From NCBI GenBank assembly GCA_030652715.1, contig JAUSQB010000483.1, positions 1-11,095 on the forward strand: a stretch of DNA of 11,095 nt, given 5' to 3'. Within the stretch, counting starts at the first letter, position 1, and every line of letters starts with the position of its first letter. The position numbers and the translations under genes were made by a program. The notes beneath the pieces are model-generated. The model was not told the origin of the DNA, did no database searches, and saw only the letters and a program-made list of their open reading frames with translations. Shown here piece after piece: positions 1 to 7,484 of the stretch. This stretch comes from Rugosibacter sp. GTDB lineage: Bacteria; Pseudomonadota; Gammaproteobacteria; Burkholderiales; Rhodocyclaceae.

Positions 1-1053
1 GCCGTCCCAGGGCTCCATGAGCGGCGCATGGAATTCATAAAAGGCGCGCCGCTCTTCATCAATCAACCCATTGCTGGCCCAGGCTTCAGGGATCAGCATC
101 ATCATGGCATGCGGCAGCGAATAACCGCCCATGACCAGCAACTCCAGCGCATTATCAAAGCTTGCCGAATCCGATTGGCCATCAATGATCAGCGGCCACA
201 GTTTTTCCAGATCATCACCCAGCCATTTCGAGCTCATCGCCCCCTGCCGCGCAGCCATCCAGTTAATGTTGCCGCGCACGGGGTTGATTTCGCCATTGTG
301 CGCAATCATGCGAAACGGATGCGCCAGATCCCAGGTAGGGAAAGTGTTGGTCGAGAAGCGCTGATGCACCAGCGCGATAGCGGAAACCAGCCGCTCGTCC
401 TGCAGATCAAGGAAATAGCTGCCCACTTGGTCGGCGAGCAACATGCCTTTGTAGACGATGGTCCGCGAGGACAATGAAGCGATGTAAAATTGGTTGATAT
501 CGCCTAGTTTCAAACGGCGTACTTCATGCTCGACACGTTTTCTGATCACAAAAAGCTTGCGCTCAAACGTTTCTTGATCAGCGCACTGATCGTTCTTGCC
601 GATGAACACCTGACGCACTACAGGCTCAATATCTTTAGCGGCTTGAGCAAGCCCCGAGTTATCGCGAGGCACATCGCGCCAACCCAAAAAATTCTGTCCT
701 TCTTCATGGATAACACGCGCCATGACAGATTCACACGCAGCACGGCCATTGATTGACTGCGGCAGAAATACATTGCCACAGGCATATTCACTCGCTACGG
801 GAAGTGCAATGTCCTGAGCCAGGGCCTCTTCGCGCAAGAAGAGATCGGGCAATTGAAGCAGAATCCCCGCACCATCACCCAATACGGGGTCGTACCCCGT
901 GGCACCACGGTGCTCAAGGTTGCTAAGTATCTGTAAACCCTGCTTAACAATTGCATGGTTTTTACTGTTTTTAATATGAGCCACAAAGCCGACGCCACAG
1001 GCATCGTGCTCTCGGATAGGGTCGTAAAGCCCTTGGCGCTGGGGGAATACCAT
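1..1053 (-). CDS. gltB: Glutamate synthase [NADPH] large subunit, N-terminal part (runs off left edge)
   Basis: GltB takes the amide nitrogen of glutamine and transfers it to 2-oxoglutarate, giving two glutamates (GOGAT, ammonium assimilation, cytoplasm, partner GltD). The 351 visible codons cover most of the class II glutaminase domain. The nucleophile is Cys19 in the HDACGVGF motif, so an 18-residue propeptide would be removed to make Cys the N-terminal residue, as is known for the family. Other landmarks are EHRGATGYDP followed by GDGAG near residue 60, HQRFSTNT at 230-237, and HPFRMIAHNGEIN at 245-257. The full protein is usually about 1,500 residues, so the central, FMN/FeS and C-terminal domains lie beyond position 1. 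The start is ATG at 1053, with a GAGGAA ribosome site at 1061-1066, 7 nt upstream. The frame is open throughout. It follows dgt on the same strand after 157 nt and probably has its own promoter. Confidence 0.96.
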   Translation of the reverse strand, partial: MVFPQRQGLYDPIREHDACGVGFVAHIKNSKNHAIVKQGLQILSNLEHRGATGYDPVLGDGAGILLQLPDLFLREEALAQDIALPVASEYACGNVFLPQSINGRAACESVMARVIHEEGQNFLGWRDVPRDNSGLAQAAKDIEPVVRQVFIGKNDQCADQETFERKLFVIRKRVEHEVRRLKLGDINQFYIASLSSRTIVYKGMLLADQVGSYFLDLQDERLVSAIALVHQRFSTNTFPTWDLAHPFRMIAHNGEINPVRGNINWMAARQGAMSSKWLGDDLEKLWPLIIDGQSDSASFDNALELLVMGGYSLPHAMMMLIPEAWASNGLIDEERRAFYEFHAPLMEPWDG

Positions 1054-1059
1054 CTTGTC

Positions 1060-1099
1060 ATTCCTCGGAAATTCAGTCGGCAAAAAAGGCCGGAGGAAT
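1060..1099 (-). promoter_or_regulatory. Possible Shine-Dalgarno-sequestering stem before gltB
   Basis: In the gltB leader RNA, ATTCCTC (1093-1099) is exactly complementary to GAGGAAT (1060-1066), which contains the gltB ribosome site. A second 4-bp stem, CGGC/GCCG (1078-1081 with 1089-1092), sits directly inside and could stack on the first. The fold would hide the ribosome site. This is seen by complementarity only and no energy was calculated. Confidence 0.35.
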
Positions 1100-1121
1100 C
1101 TGCTCCCCAGCCTTGGATAGA

Positions 1122-1138
1122 CCACCTTAAAAAGGCGG
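1122..1138 (-). other. Small inverted repeat at the 5' end of the predicted gltB leader
   Basis: The arms 1122-1128 and 1132-1138 pair over 7 bp (one G-U in RNA) with a 3-nt loop. The stem would begin about 5 nt after the predicted transcription start. No U-run follows, so it is not a typical terminator. A 5'-end stem can protect mRNA from decay; that role is inference here. Confidence 0.35.
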
Positions 1139-1149
1139 CGGAACTGATA

Positions 1150-1178
1150 AATATACCGGCAAAACCGCTCGAACTCAA
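1150..1178 (-). promoter_or_regulatory. Predicted sigma70-type promoter of gltB
   Basis: On the minus strand, a -35 box TTGAGT (1173-1178) and a -10 box TATATT (1150-1155) are separated by exactly 17 nt. Transcription would start near 1143-1145, giving a gltB leader of about 90 nt. The placement in the dgt-gltB gap supports independent transcription of gltB. It is predicted from consensus matching only. Confidence 0.55.
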
Positions 1179-1210
1179 GACATCCAAGCATGACAACCGC
1201 TCAACTGTTT

Positions 1211-2335
1211 TTATTCGTCACCCACTAAAAATAGCCGTCGATGCTCTTTTACAGCGTAACGGTCGGTCATTCCGGCAATATAGTCCGCCGTTGCGCGAGA
1301 TAAGTTTTCTGTTGCGGCAATTTGTTGATATTGCGGGGGCAGCAAGCGGGGTTCTGCCATAAAAGCGGCGAAAAGCTCGCGAATAATGCGTTGTGCTTTT
1401 GTGGTCATGCGCACCACTTGATAATGACGGTACAGCTGTTCGCGCAGAAACATTTTCAACGCTCGATTCTCTGCATGCATGACTTCCGAAAACCCGATCA
1501 GTACAGGTGCGGCAAGAATATCCTGCAATGTCCTGGGTGCCGCCTGGACAATGCGTCGGCCGGACTCATTGAGCAGATCCGTCACCTGCGCATCAATGAT
1601 GCGCCGAATGGTTTCATGAATCCGCCGCCGACCGGTGATGCCAGGAAAAACCTGCTCAACTTCGGACAGATGCCGACTGAACAAGCTCACCTCTTGCAAT
1701 TGTTCCAAGCTGATAAGGCCCGAGCGCAAACCATCATCAACATCGTGGTTGTTATAGGCGATTTCATCCGCAAGATTGCATATTTGCGCTTCAAGCGATG
1801 GTTGCTGCCCATTTAGAAAACGCTGGCCCAGCTCGCCCAGGGTGCGCGCATGTGCAGGCGAACAATGCTTGAGGATGCCTTCACGCGTCTCAAACATGAG
1901 ATTCAACCCATCAAACCTGCCGTAGTGCTGCTCTAGTTGCTCAACGATACGCAGCGACTGGAGGTTATGCTCAAACCCTCCGTACCCCTGCATGCATTCG
2001 TTTAACGCATCTTGCCCGGCATGGCCAAAGGGCGTGTGGCCAAGGTCATGCGCCAGGGAAATCGCTTCTGCCAAATCATCATTCAAGCGTAACGCGCGGG
2101 CAATCGAGCGGGCAATTTGAGCAACCTCGATGCTGTGGGTCAGCCGTGTGCGAAAGAGATCGCCTTCGTGATTCACAAAAACCTGGGTTTTATATTCGAG
2201 CCGTCGAAAAGCGGTGGAATGCACAATGCGGTCGCGATCACGCTGAAACTCGCTGCGCGCACTGGGGCGCGGTTCAGCAATCTCTCGCCCGCGGCTAACC
2301 GCATCGGTTACGGCATACACAGCAAGCTCATTCAT
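1211..2335 (-). CDS. dgt: Deoxyguanosinetriphosphate triphosphohydrolase-like protein (HD domain)
   Basis: The dGTPase family cleaves dNTPs to the deoxynucleoside and triphosphate in the cytoplasm. I assign 374 residues. The HD metal site is visible: H67 in RLTHSIEV, H96-D97 in [12 protein letters not shown], and D190 in [13 protein letters not shown]100 and H105 are further conserved histidines. The N-terminal stretch with [10 protein letters not shown] and [15 protein letters not shown] is typical of this clade, in which [10 protein letters not shown] and [10 protein letters not shown] are also conserved. I start it at the ATG at 2335, because the family begins close to MNEL, a GGATG sits 5 nt upstream, and the start overlaps the aroB stop (ATGAATGA, 8 nt), which suggests coupling. 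A second ATG at 2347 would add four residues. The frame stays open a further 97 codons upstream of that, inside aroB, but that stretch is not family-like. The true substrate of such type-2 Dgt-like proteins is less certain than for E. coli Dgt. Confidence 0.93.
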   Translation of the reverse strand: MNELAVYAVTDAVSRGREIAEPRPSARSEFQRDRDRIVHSTAFRRLEYKTQVFVNHEGDLFRTRLTHSIEVAQIARSIARALRLNDDLAEAISLAHDLGHTPFGHAGQDALNECMQGYGGFEHNLQSLRIVEQLEQHYGRFDGLNLMFETREGILKHCSPAHARTLGELGQRFLNGQQPSLEAQICNLADEIAYNNHDVDDGLRSGLISLEQLQEVSLFSRHLSEVEQVFPGITGRRRIHETIRRIIDAQVTDLLNESGRRIVQAAPRTLQDILAAPVLIGFSEVMHAENRALKMFLREQLYRHYQVVRMTTKAQRIIRELFAAFMAEPRLLPPQYQQIAATENLSRATADYIAGMTDRYAVKEHRRLFLVGDE

Positions 2336-3422
2336 GGCAACATCCATTGATCGTTGCAAGGATGTCTTCGCGCGTTGCCTCGCTGGTAGTGACCGCATTG
2401 CCGATGGATTGAAGCAGCACCAAGCGCAAGCGTCCATCGACCACTTTTTTATCGTGCGACATGAACTCAAGATACTGCCCGGCACCCAGCATGGGGCCGC
2501 GCACAGGAAGACCCGCCCGCTGCAACAAGCACCGCACGCGATCAACATCAACGTCTGACAGCCAGCCCAAACGACGCGACAGTTCCGCTGCCATGACTGT
2601 CCCGGCAGCCACCGCTTCGCCATGCAGCCAATTGCCATACCCCATGCCAGACTCTATGGCATGACCAAAGGTATGGCCTAAATTGAGCAAGGCGCGGCCA
2701 CCCTCTTTAGCGGTTTCAAACTCATCATTGGCCACCACCTCCGCTTTATTGCGGCAGGATCGTTCAATGGCGTAGGCCAGCGCTTCATCATCGCGCGCTA
2801 TCAGGCGATCCATATTCGCTTCAAGCCATTCCAGAAATGGCAGATCGCGTATCAGGCCATACTTGACAACTTCAGCAAGCCCTGCAGATAGCTCGCGCGC
2901 GGGTAAAGATCGCAAAGTAAGCGTGTCCGCCACAACCAGCTTGGGTTGCCAGAAGGCCCCCACCATATTTTTGCCGCGCGGATGATTGATGCCCGTTTTG
3001 CCGCCCACCGATGAATCCACTTGCGATAACAAGGTGGTGGGAACTTGTATGAACGGCACCCCCCGCTGATAGGTCGCCGCAGCAAACCCCGCAAGGTCGC
3101 CGATCACGCCACCCCCTAATGCGATCAGCGTCGTACCCCGATCGCAACGCGCAGCTAGCAGGCCATCGTAGATCGCGTTAAGGGATTCCCAATTCTTGAA
3201 TTTCTCGCCGTCTGGCAGAATAATCGGCGTCACGCCAACGCCGACTTTTTCCAGTGTTGTAACCAGCGTGCTTAAGTACAGCGGAGCAACGGTTGTGTTG
3301 CTGACCACTGCAACTCGAGGCCCGCGCAAATAGGGCTGAAGATTTTCTGCATTGTGCAGCAAGTCGTTACCGATCAAAATCGGATAACTGCGTTCAGCTA
3401 GGGCGACGTTCAAGCGGCGCAT
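2328..3422 (-). CDS. aroB: 3-dehydroquinate synthase
   Basis: AroB converts DAHP to 3-dehydroquinate, the second step of the shikimate pathway (cytoplasm, NAD+ and divalent metal). The protein is 364 residues, normal for the family. The NAD-binding and catalytic stretch is clear: DGEKFK at 71-76, [13 protein letters not shown] at 103-115, [19 protein letters not shown] at 128-146. The metal ligands match E184 (LAEVVKYG), H250 (LNLGHTFGH) and H267 ([10 protein letters not shown]), with the 17-residue spacing between the two histidines seen in E. coli AroB. The start is the ATG at 3422, 13 nt inside the end of aroK, behind only a weak GAG-type ribosome site, so translational coupling to aroK is likely. 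Its 3' end overlaps the dgt start by 8 nt. Confidence 0.98.
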   Translation of the reverse strand: MRRLNVALAERSYPILIGNDLLHNAENLQPYLRGPRVAVVSNTTVAPLYLSTLVTTLEKVGVGVTPIILPDGEKFKNWESLNAIYDGLLAARCDRGTTLIALGGGVIGDLAGFAAATYQRGVPFIQVPTTLLSQVDSSVGGKTGINHPRGKNMVGAFWQPKLVVADTLTLRSLPARELSAGLAEVVKYGLIRDLPFLEWLEANMDRLIARDDEALAYAIERSCRNKAEVVANDEFETAKEGGRALLNLGHTFGHAIESGMGYGNWLHGEAVAAGTVMAAELSRRLGWLSDVDVDRVRCLLQRAGLPVRGPMLGAGQYLEFMSHDKKVVDGRLRLVLLQSIGNAVTTSEATREDILATINGCCHE

Positions 3423-3940
3423 CGTTTACTCAGCTCTCGTTCGACTTGCGTTACCAGGTGAAAAACGCTGCCGCCCCCGCTGGTCATCACCAGGTCGGCC
3501 ACATCCTGGTAAATGGGATCACGCTGCGTGAATAGCTCTTCAATTCTCATCATGGGATTAGCCACCTGAAGCAGTGGGCGGTTAGCATCATGGCGCGTTC
3601 GATCAAACAGAATGCGCGGCGCCACCCGAAGATAAACAACCAGCCCGCTTTTTTTTATTGCCTCGCAATTTTCCGGCCTGAGAACCGCACCACCGCCCGT
3701 GGCCACAATCAGGTTGGATTGCTTAGCTATATCAGCGATCACGAGCGCTTCTTGTTCACGAAAGCTCGCTTCGCCCCCGGTCTCGAAAATCACCGGAATT
3801 TTGACGCCGGCACGCACTTCTATTTCATGATCAACATCAATAAACTGGCGACGCAAGCGGCGTGCCAACTGCCTGCCCACCGTTGTTTTACCGGCGCCAG
3901 GCATGCCCACTAGATAAATGTTATCGCTGGAATTCACCAT
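3410..3940 (-). CDS. aroK: Shikimate kinase
   Basis: AroK phosphorylates shikimate with ATP at the 3-hydroxyl, step five of the shikimate pathway. The 176 residues match the family size. The Walker A loop is GMPGAGKTT at 12-20. Shikimate-binding positions are D37 (in FIDVD), R61 (SFRE) and the GGG at 82-84. The lid holds [11 protein letters not shown] near 114-124, followed by R140 in TQRDPIY. ATG at 3940 is the only usable start, since an in-frame TGA lies a few codons upstream. No convincing Shine-Dalgarno sequence precedes it. The gene sits 81 nt after pilQ on the same strand, with a strong terminator hairpin ending 21 nt before the start codon. It leads the overlapping aroK-aroB-dgt set. 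Confidence 0.97.
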   Translation of the reverse strand: MVNSSDNIYLVGMPGAGKTTVGRQLARRLRRQFIDVDHEIEVRAGVKIPVIFETGGEASFREQEALVIADIAKQSNLIVATGGGAVLRPENCEAIKKSGLVVYLRVAPRILFDRTRHDANRPLLQVANPMMRIEELFTQRDPIYQDVADLVMTSGGGSVFHLVTQVERELSKRCAA

Positions 3941-3961
3941 TGAATTGTATCAGCGGTATCA

Positions 3962-4009
3962 GCACAAAATATAAAGGGCCACTAGAGAGTGGCCCTTTAT
4001 ATTTTGTGC
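3962..4009 (-). terminator. Intrinsic terminator after pilQ (symmetric, 22-bp perfect stem)
   Basis: The arms 3962-3983 and 3988-4009 are perfectly complementary over 22 bp around a 4-nt loop (agag on plus). The GC-rich core AGGGCCACT/AGTGGCCCT is flanked by A/T-rich tracts, so on the minus strand the core is followed by TTTATATTTT, a usable U-rich tail. Because the structure is symmetric it could also stop transcription on the plus strand. It begins 12 nt after the pilQ stop and most simply ends the pil operon. It also lies where an aroK promoter or leader would be. Confidence 0.9.
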
Positions 4010-4021
4010 CTTGGCACCAGA

Positions 4022-6214
4022 CTATCGTTGCGCTAAAGAATCCGTCACGATACGCGGGGTAACAAATATCAACAGCTCAGAACGGTTTTGCTGGCGAGTT
4101 TTAGCTTTGAACAGAAAACCCACATAAGGCAAATCACCCAGCAATGGCACCCGTTCTTCCGAACTAATGTCGTTATCACGGGCAAACCCGCCAATTACCA
4201 CGGTGCCGCCATTTTCAACAATTACATTGGTCTCCAACTCATTGGTATCCCGACTACCCGTCAGCAAGTTGGTAATGGTCCCTTTCTCAATCTTCAGCCC
4301 CATGCTGATTTTGTTATCGGGTGTGATGGTGGGAGTCACTTCCAGGGTCAAAGGTGCTTTAAATGTCTTGTAGTTCGGCGTACCTGTTTGGGCATTAATA
4401 CTATCGAGAAGTGTAACCTCCTGCGTATTGTTGATTTTGGCCTTCTTGCGATTCTGTGTCACTACGCGTGGTGCGGAAACTGTCTTGTTTTTATCATCTG
4501 CCTCTGCCGCCAGCAGTTCCAGAGAAAGCAGACGGGTGGCGGCATTATTGAACAGCATCAGATTGATCGCGGTAGTACCACTCGCGCTGAAACTCGTACC
4601 GAACCCCTGCGTTGTGGTACGGATTAACGAGGGCGTTGCCGGTGCGCCAAATGCATTGACATTACTAAATCCCCCGCTGCTTGGGGTACCCAATGAAGCT
4701 TTGGCTCCACCGCCAAGCGACGTCACCGCGTTATTAAAATACCTCAACCGCACGCCTAAAGAATTCGAGAATCCCGTGGAGGCCTCCACGATACGGGCCT
4801 CAATCATCACCTGCTTGGGTGGCACGTCAATGTTGCGGATGACTTCACGAATTTCCTCGATCACCGAGGCAATATCTCTTACGAATATCTGGTTGGTGGC
4901 GGGATGCGACGTGATATTTCCGCGTGGCGAAAGCATACCCCCCTTGCTGGAATTGCTCCCAGTGCTTCCTCCAGCTGGAGAATTTCCACTACCTGCAGCG
5001 GAAGTAGTCGCAGTGGGAGACGCTTGAGTAAGGCCTTTATTCACGAGAGACTCAATATCTGCGGTTTCCACATAATTAAGCTGGAATTTTTCCGTCACCA
5101 GTGGTGCGGTATCGTTTGCCCGAGCTTCTTCATCAGCCAGATCTTGATCCCGCTTTTGCAACGCTGCCCGATCGCCAAACACGATAACGTCGTTGCGCAC
5201 TCGCATCGCCGCATTGACTTGCGTCATGACTATTTCAAGCGCTTGGTCATAAGGCAGATTATCGAGATTAGCTGTCACACGGCGGCCATTAAGCGAGGGG
5301 TCAATCAGCACATTTTTACCGGATATTTCAGCCAGCGTGCGCAGCACCATGGCAGCATCTGCATCATAAAAATTGATGGAAACTTTTTTACCCTGCTGCC
5401 CAGCCTGCACCAGCTTGTTGGCTTCATCTGCCGGAATCGGCTTGATTTCAATGGTGAGCTGATTGTTGCTCACATGCGCATTGTGTAACCACCGGCCTCG
5501 AGCCGCTACTTCTATGCGGGTGAGATCACCCATCGCGCGGGAACTGAAAGTTGTTACAGGTGTCGCAAAATCATTAACGTCACGACGATTTTGAAGTCGT
5601 TCGGGCAGTTCAACACCACGCAATTCGACCGATAAACCATTACCTGATCGACGTATATCGATCGGCACAGAACCATCAGTCAGTTCTACTGAGATCAACG
5701 CCTCGCCTTCACTGCCCCGGCGAAATCCGATGTTACGGATTGCGGCATCATTGACGGCAACTGACCCCAGCTTCGGGGCTGCAGGCTGATAAGTGCTGGG
5801 ACTTGCTTCCTGCCCTGTCGCCACGGCTTGAGTCTGTAGCGTGATAAACAAAGCATCGCCAACAATCTCTGTTGAAAACTTGGTTGGTCGATAAAGATTC
5901 AAAACCAAACGCGTCAAGTTCTCAGTTTGCGCAAGATTAAGGCTTTTCAAATCGCCTGCAAGCACACTCTTGGTCGTCTGCCCAGACTGGTTTTCAGTGT
6001 CAGGAAAATCGAAAACCACACGCGGTGGCTCAACCACGCTCCAGTTTCCCGGCAACGACTTCAAGGGCGATGCCATCTGCACCTTGAGTAAAACCTGATT
6101 CCCTTCGTGGTGCACCTGAATTTGCTTGATTGCATTTTCAAACGCTGCGGCAACCCCGCACAAACCGAACCAGAAGCTCGCCAGAACCAACGCGCGAAGA
6201 TGTGTTTTTTTCAT
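4022..6214 (-). CDS. pilQ: Type IV pilus outer-membrane secretin
   Basis: PilQ forms the multimeric outer-membrane channel for the type IV pilus. The 730-residue product starts with a signal peptide (about 1-24, cleavage near VAAA/FENA). Two AMIN-type peptidoglycan-binding domains follow (about 26-128 and 148-258). Next come a secretin/TonB short N-terminal domain (about 278-347) and an N1/NolW-like domain (about 373-466) interrupted by a Ser/Gly/Thr-rich linker (398-428). The secretin beta-barrel domain is about 470-722, with the signature VPLLGDLPYVGFLF at 689-702 and LLIFVTPRI at 714-722. I use the ATG at 6214. It overlaps the pilP stop as ATGA, has an AAGGGGA ribosome site 6 nt upstream and begins a proper signal peptide. 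The longer frame from 6265 lies inside pilP and would bury the signal. It is the last gene before the terminator. Confidence 0.97.
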   Translation of the reverse strand: MKKTHLRALVLASFWFGLCGVAAAFENAIKQIQVHHEGNQVLLKVQMASPLKSLPGNWSVVEPPRVVFDFPDTENQSGQTTKSVLAGDLKSLNLAQTENLTRLVLNLYRPTKFSTEIVGDALFITLQTQAVATGQEASPSTYQPAAPKLGSVAVNDAAIRNIGFRRGSEGEALISVELTDGSVPIDIRRSGNGLSVELRGVELPERLQNRRDVNDFATPVTTFSSRAMGDLTRIEVAARGRWLHNAHVSNNQLTIEIKPIPADEANKLVQAGQQGKKVSINFYDADAAMVLRTLAEISGKNVLIDPSLNGRRVTANLDNLPYDQALEIVMTQVNAAMRVRNDVIVFGDRAALQKRDQDLADEEARANDTAPLVTEKFQLNYVETADIESLVNKGLTQASPTATTSAAGSGNSPAGGSTGSNSSKGGMLSPRGNITSHPATNQIFVRDIASVIEEIREVIRNIDVPPKQVMIEARIVEASTGFSNSLGVRLRYFNNAVTSLGGGAKASLGTPSSGGFSNVNAFGAPATPSLIRTTTQGFGTSFSASGTTAINLMLFNNAATRLLSLELLAAEADDKNKTVSAPRVVTQNRKKAKINNTQEVTLLDSINAQTGTPNYKTFKAPLTLEVTPTITPDNKISMGLKIEKGTITNLLTGSRDTNELETNVIVENGGTVVIGGFARDNDISSEERVPLLGDLPYVGFLFKAKTRQQNRSELLIFVTPRIVTDSLAQR

Positions 6215-6732
6215 TGCGAATCCCCTTCTTTCAGCACAGATAGTATCTTTTCCTGAGCAACCCATATGCCATTGATATCTCGAACAGTTTCACGCACCGT
6301 GACGCCATCCTTAGTGATTGCTACGATTTTTCCAAAATTCTGACCCATGTACTCCCCTAAAAGAACATTTTTCGGCTTATTGGGAGGAGGTGTCCGAATC
6401 AAGGCATAGGGCTTTGAGCCGGACAAAATGATGCCCACCACCTTCAAATCTTCCAGCGGAAAGCTTTCCAGCGGCTGAAGCGGACGGTTGCGGTCCAAGG
6501 CCGTCTTGTCAATTGCCGAGTCGATAGTCACGATCTTGCCCACAACAAAAGGAGAGAGCATGTTTTCCGCCTCGTATGCCACAGGAGGAAAAGGTTTGAT
6601 TTCTGGCAAGCCAGATACTCTGCCACGCATATCCTTGGCCTGGTCCTTCATCCAGGCTTTGATATCTTGATGGTCTTCAGAGGTGCAGCCAAACAAAAAA
6701 ATACTCAAGGAAAGAAGTAAAAGATGCCTCAT
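6211..6732 (-). CDS. pilP: Type IV pilus inner-membrane lipoprotein PilP
   Basis: PilP is a lipoprotein that links the PilN-PilO complex to the secretin PilQ in the periplasm. The 173 residues begin with a short hydrophobic signal and a lipobox ending at C16 (LFGC; Phe at -2 is unusual). A flexible, proline-containing region with PFPPVAYEA and SPF (about 47-62) precedes a compact beta domain (about 90-165: LESFPLEDLKVVGII, LIRTPPP, LLGEYMGQNFGKI, VTVRETVRDINGIW). That order is the PilP family pattern. The start ATG overlaps the pilO stop as ATGA, and a strong GGAGG (6741-6745) lies 8 nt upstream inside the pilO coding end. The 3' end overlaps pilQ by 4 nt. Confidence 0.94.
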   Translation of the reverse strand: MRHLLLLSLSIFLFGCTSEDHQDIKAWMKDQAKDMRGRVSGLPEIKPFPPVAYEAENMLSPFVVGKIVTIDSAIDKTALDRNRPLQPLESFPLEDLKVVGIILSGSKPYALIRTPPPNKPKNVLLGEYMGQNFGKIVAITKDGVTVRETVRDINGIWVAQEKILSVLKEGDSQ

Positions 6733-7484
6733 TTCTTCGCCCTCCTCTTCGCACCCTTCTTCGTTCCCTGATTCGACTTTTTCTTCTTGGCCAATTCTTC
6801 CTCATCAAGATAACGGAAAGTTTTTGCAGTCGTTTTAAGGGCCAGCACACCTTCTTTTGACCCGTTGACCAAGCTAATATCGTTCAGCGTTACTATTCGA
6901 GGCAGTCTGGCAATATCGCCGACAAAAGCCCCAATATCGTGATAACTGCCAAGCAAATTCAAAGTGATAGGTACTTCCGCGTAAAAATCCCGGACTGCCT
7001 CCCCACCTGGCTTGAACAGCTCAACCGACAGACCTCGGCCTTGCGCTGCCTTGTTAATATCAACCAGCATATCCCCCATCTCGGAACGGTTAGGCAGCTG
7101 TTTTAGCAATGCGCCAAATGACCGATCAATTTCAGCAAGCTGACGTCGATACTCATCAAGATTTACTGCCTGGCCCTTTTTGGCAAGCCAGTCGTCTCTA
7201 AGGCTGGCTTCTTGCGCTTTCTTCTTCTTCAACTCTTCCAATTGACCATCCCAGCCGAACCACCATGCCGCGCCAAGAAGGGTCAAAAACAGCCCCAGCA
7301 GAATAACAACGCGGGGTGCCAAAGGCCAAATGCCAGGGTCCTTGGGATCAATTGTCTGAAAATCCTGAACTAACTGACGAAAATCAATCAGCGGTTCTTT
7401 GGGCTTTTCCAGCTCGGCAGCAAGTGATCCTTCTGCACCTACATGCCCAGGCCCGGATTTCTTGTCAAAAAAGGGCAGCTTCAT
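6729..7484 (-). CDS. pilO: Type IV pilus inner-membrane alignment protein PilO
   Basis: PilO pairs with PilN in the inner membrane and, with PilP, connects PilM to the secretin. The 251 residues show a cytoplasmic N-terminus of about 57 residues, one membrane segment (about 58-77), then a periplasmic coiled coil (about 80-125) and a ferredoxin-like region (about 130-225, with LPNRSEMGDMLVDIN and FYAEVPITLNLLGSYHDIGAF). The last 20 or so residues are very rich in lysine and arginine. Part of this tail is encoded by the pilP ribosome site, but the lysine run KKKK near 233-236 is not. The start ATG overlaps the pilN stop (ATGA) with GGAGG (7493-7497) 8 nt upstream. Confidence 0.94.
   Translation of the reverse strand: MKLPFFDKKSGPGHVGAEGSLAAELEKPKEPLIDFRQLVQDFQTIDPKDPGIWPLAPRVVILLGLFLTLLGAAWWFGWDGQLEELKKKKAQEASLRDDWLAKKGQAVNLDEYRRQLAEIDRSFGALLKQLPNRSEMGDMLVDINKAAQGRGLSVELFKPGGEAVRDFYAEVPITLNLLGSYHDIGAFVGDIARLPRIVTLNDISLVNGSKEGVLALKTTAKTFRYLDEEELAKKKKSNQGTKKGAKRRAKK

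Noticed and set aside
28..756. Open frames on the plus strand opposite gltB
   Set aside because: The minus strand encodes an uninterrupted, clearly conserved GltB glutaminase domain; the plus frames are shadows.
795..1196. Minus-strand open frame of 133 codons overlapping the gltB start
   Set aside because: Wrong frame relative to GltB, no similarity to any family I know, and it covers the gltB promoter and leader.
3944..3949. TACAAT on the minus strand as an aroK -10 box
   Set aside because: The inferred start would fall within or after the ATG and no matching -35 exists at 16-18 nt.
4006..4017. Short inverted repeat GTGCC-TT-GGCAC beside the terminator
   Set aside because: Five-base arms with a 2-nt loop cannot form a normal hairpin, and it shares bases with the main stem; likely incidental.
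4088..5488. Three overlapping open frames of 179-199 codons antisense to pilQ
   Set aside because: They mirror pilQ codon structure, lack recognisable domains or good ribosome sites, and the pilQ frame is clearly the coding one.
6215..6265. Seventeen-codon upstream extension of pilQ
   Set aside because: It lies inside pilP and would put charged residues before the signal peptide; the ATG at 6214 has a good ribosome site and ATGA coupling.
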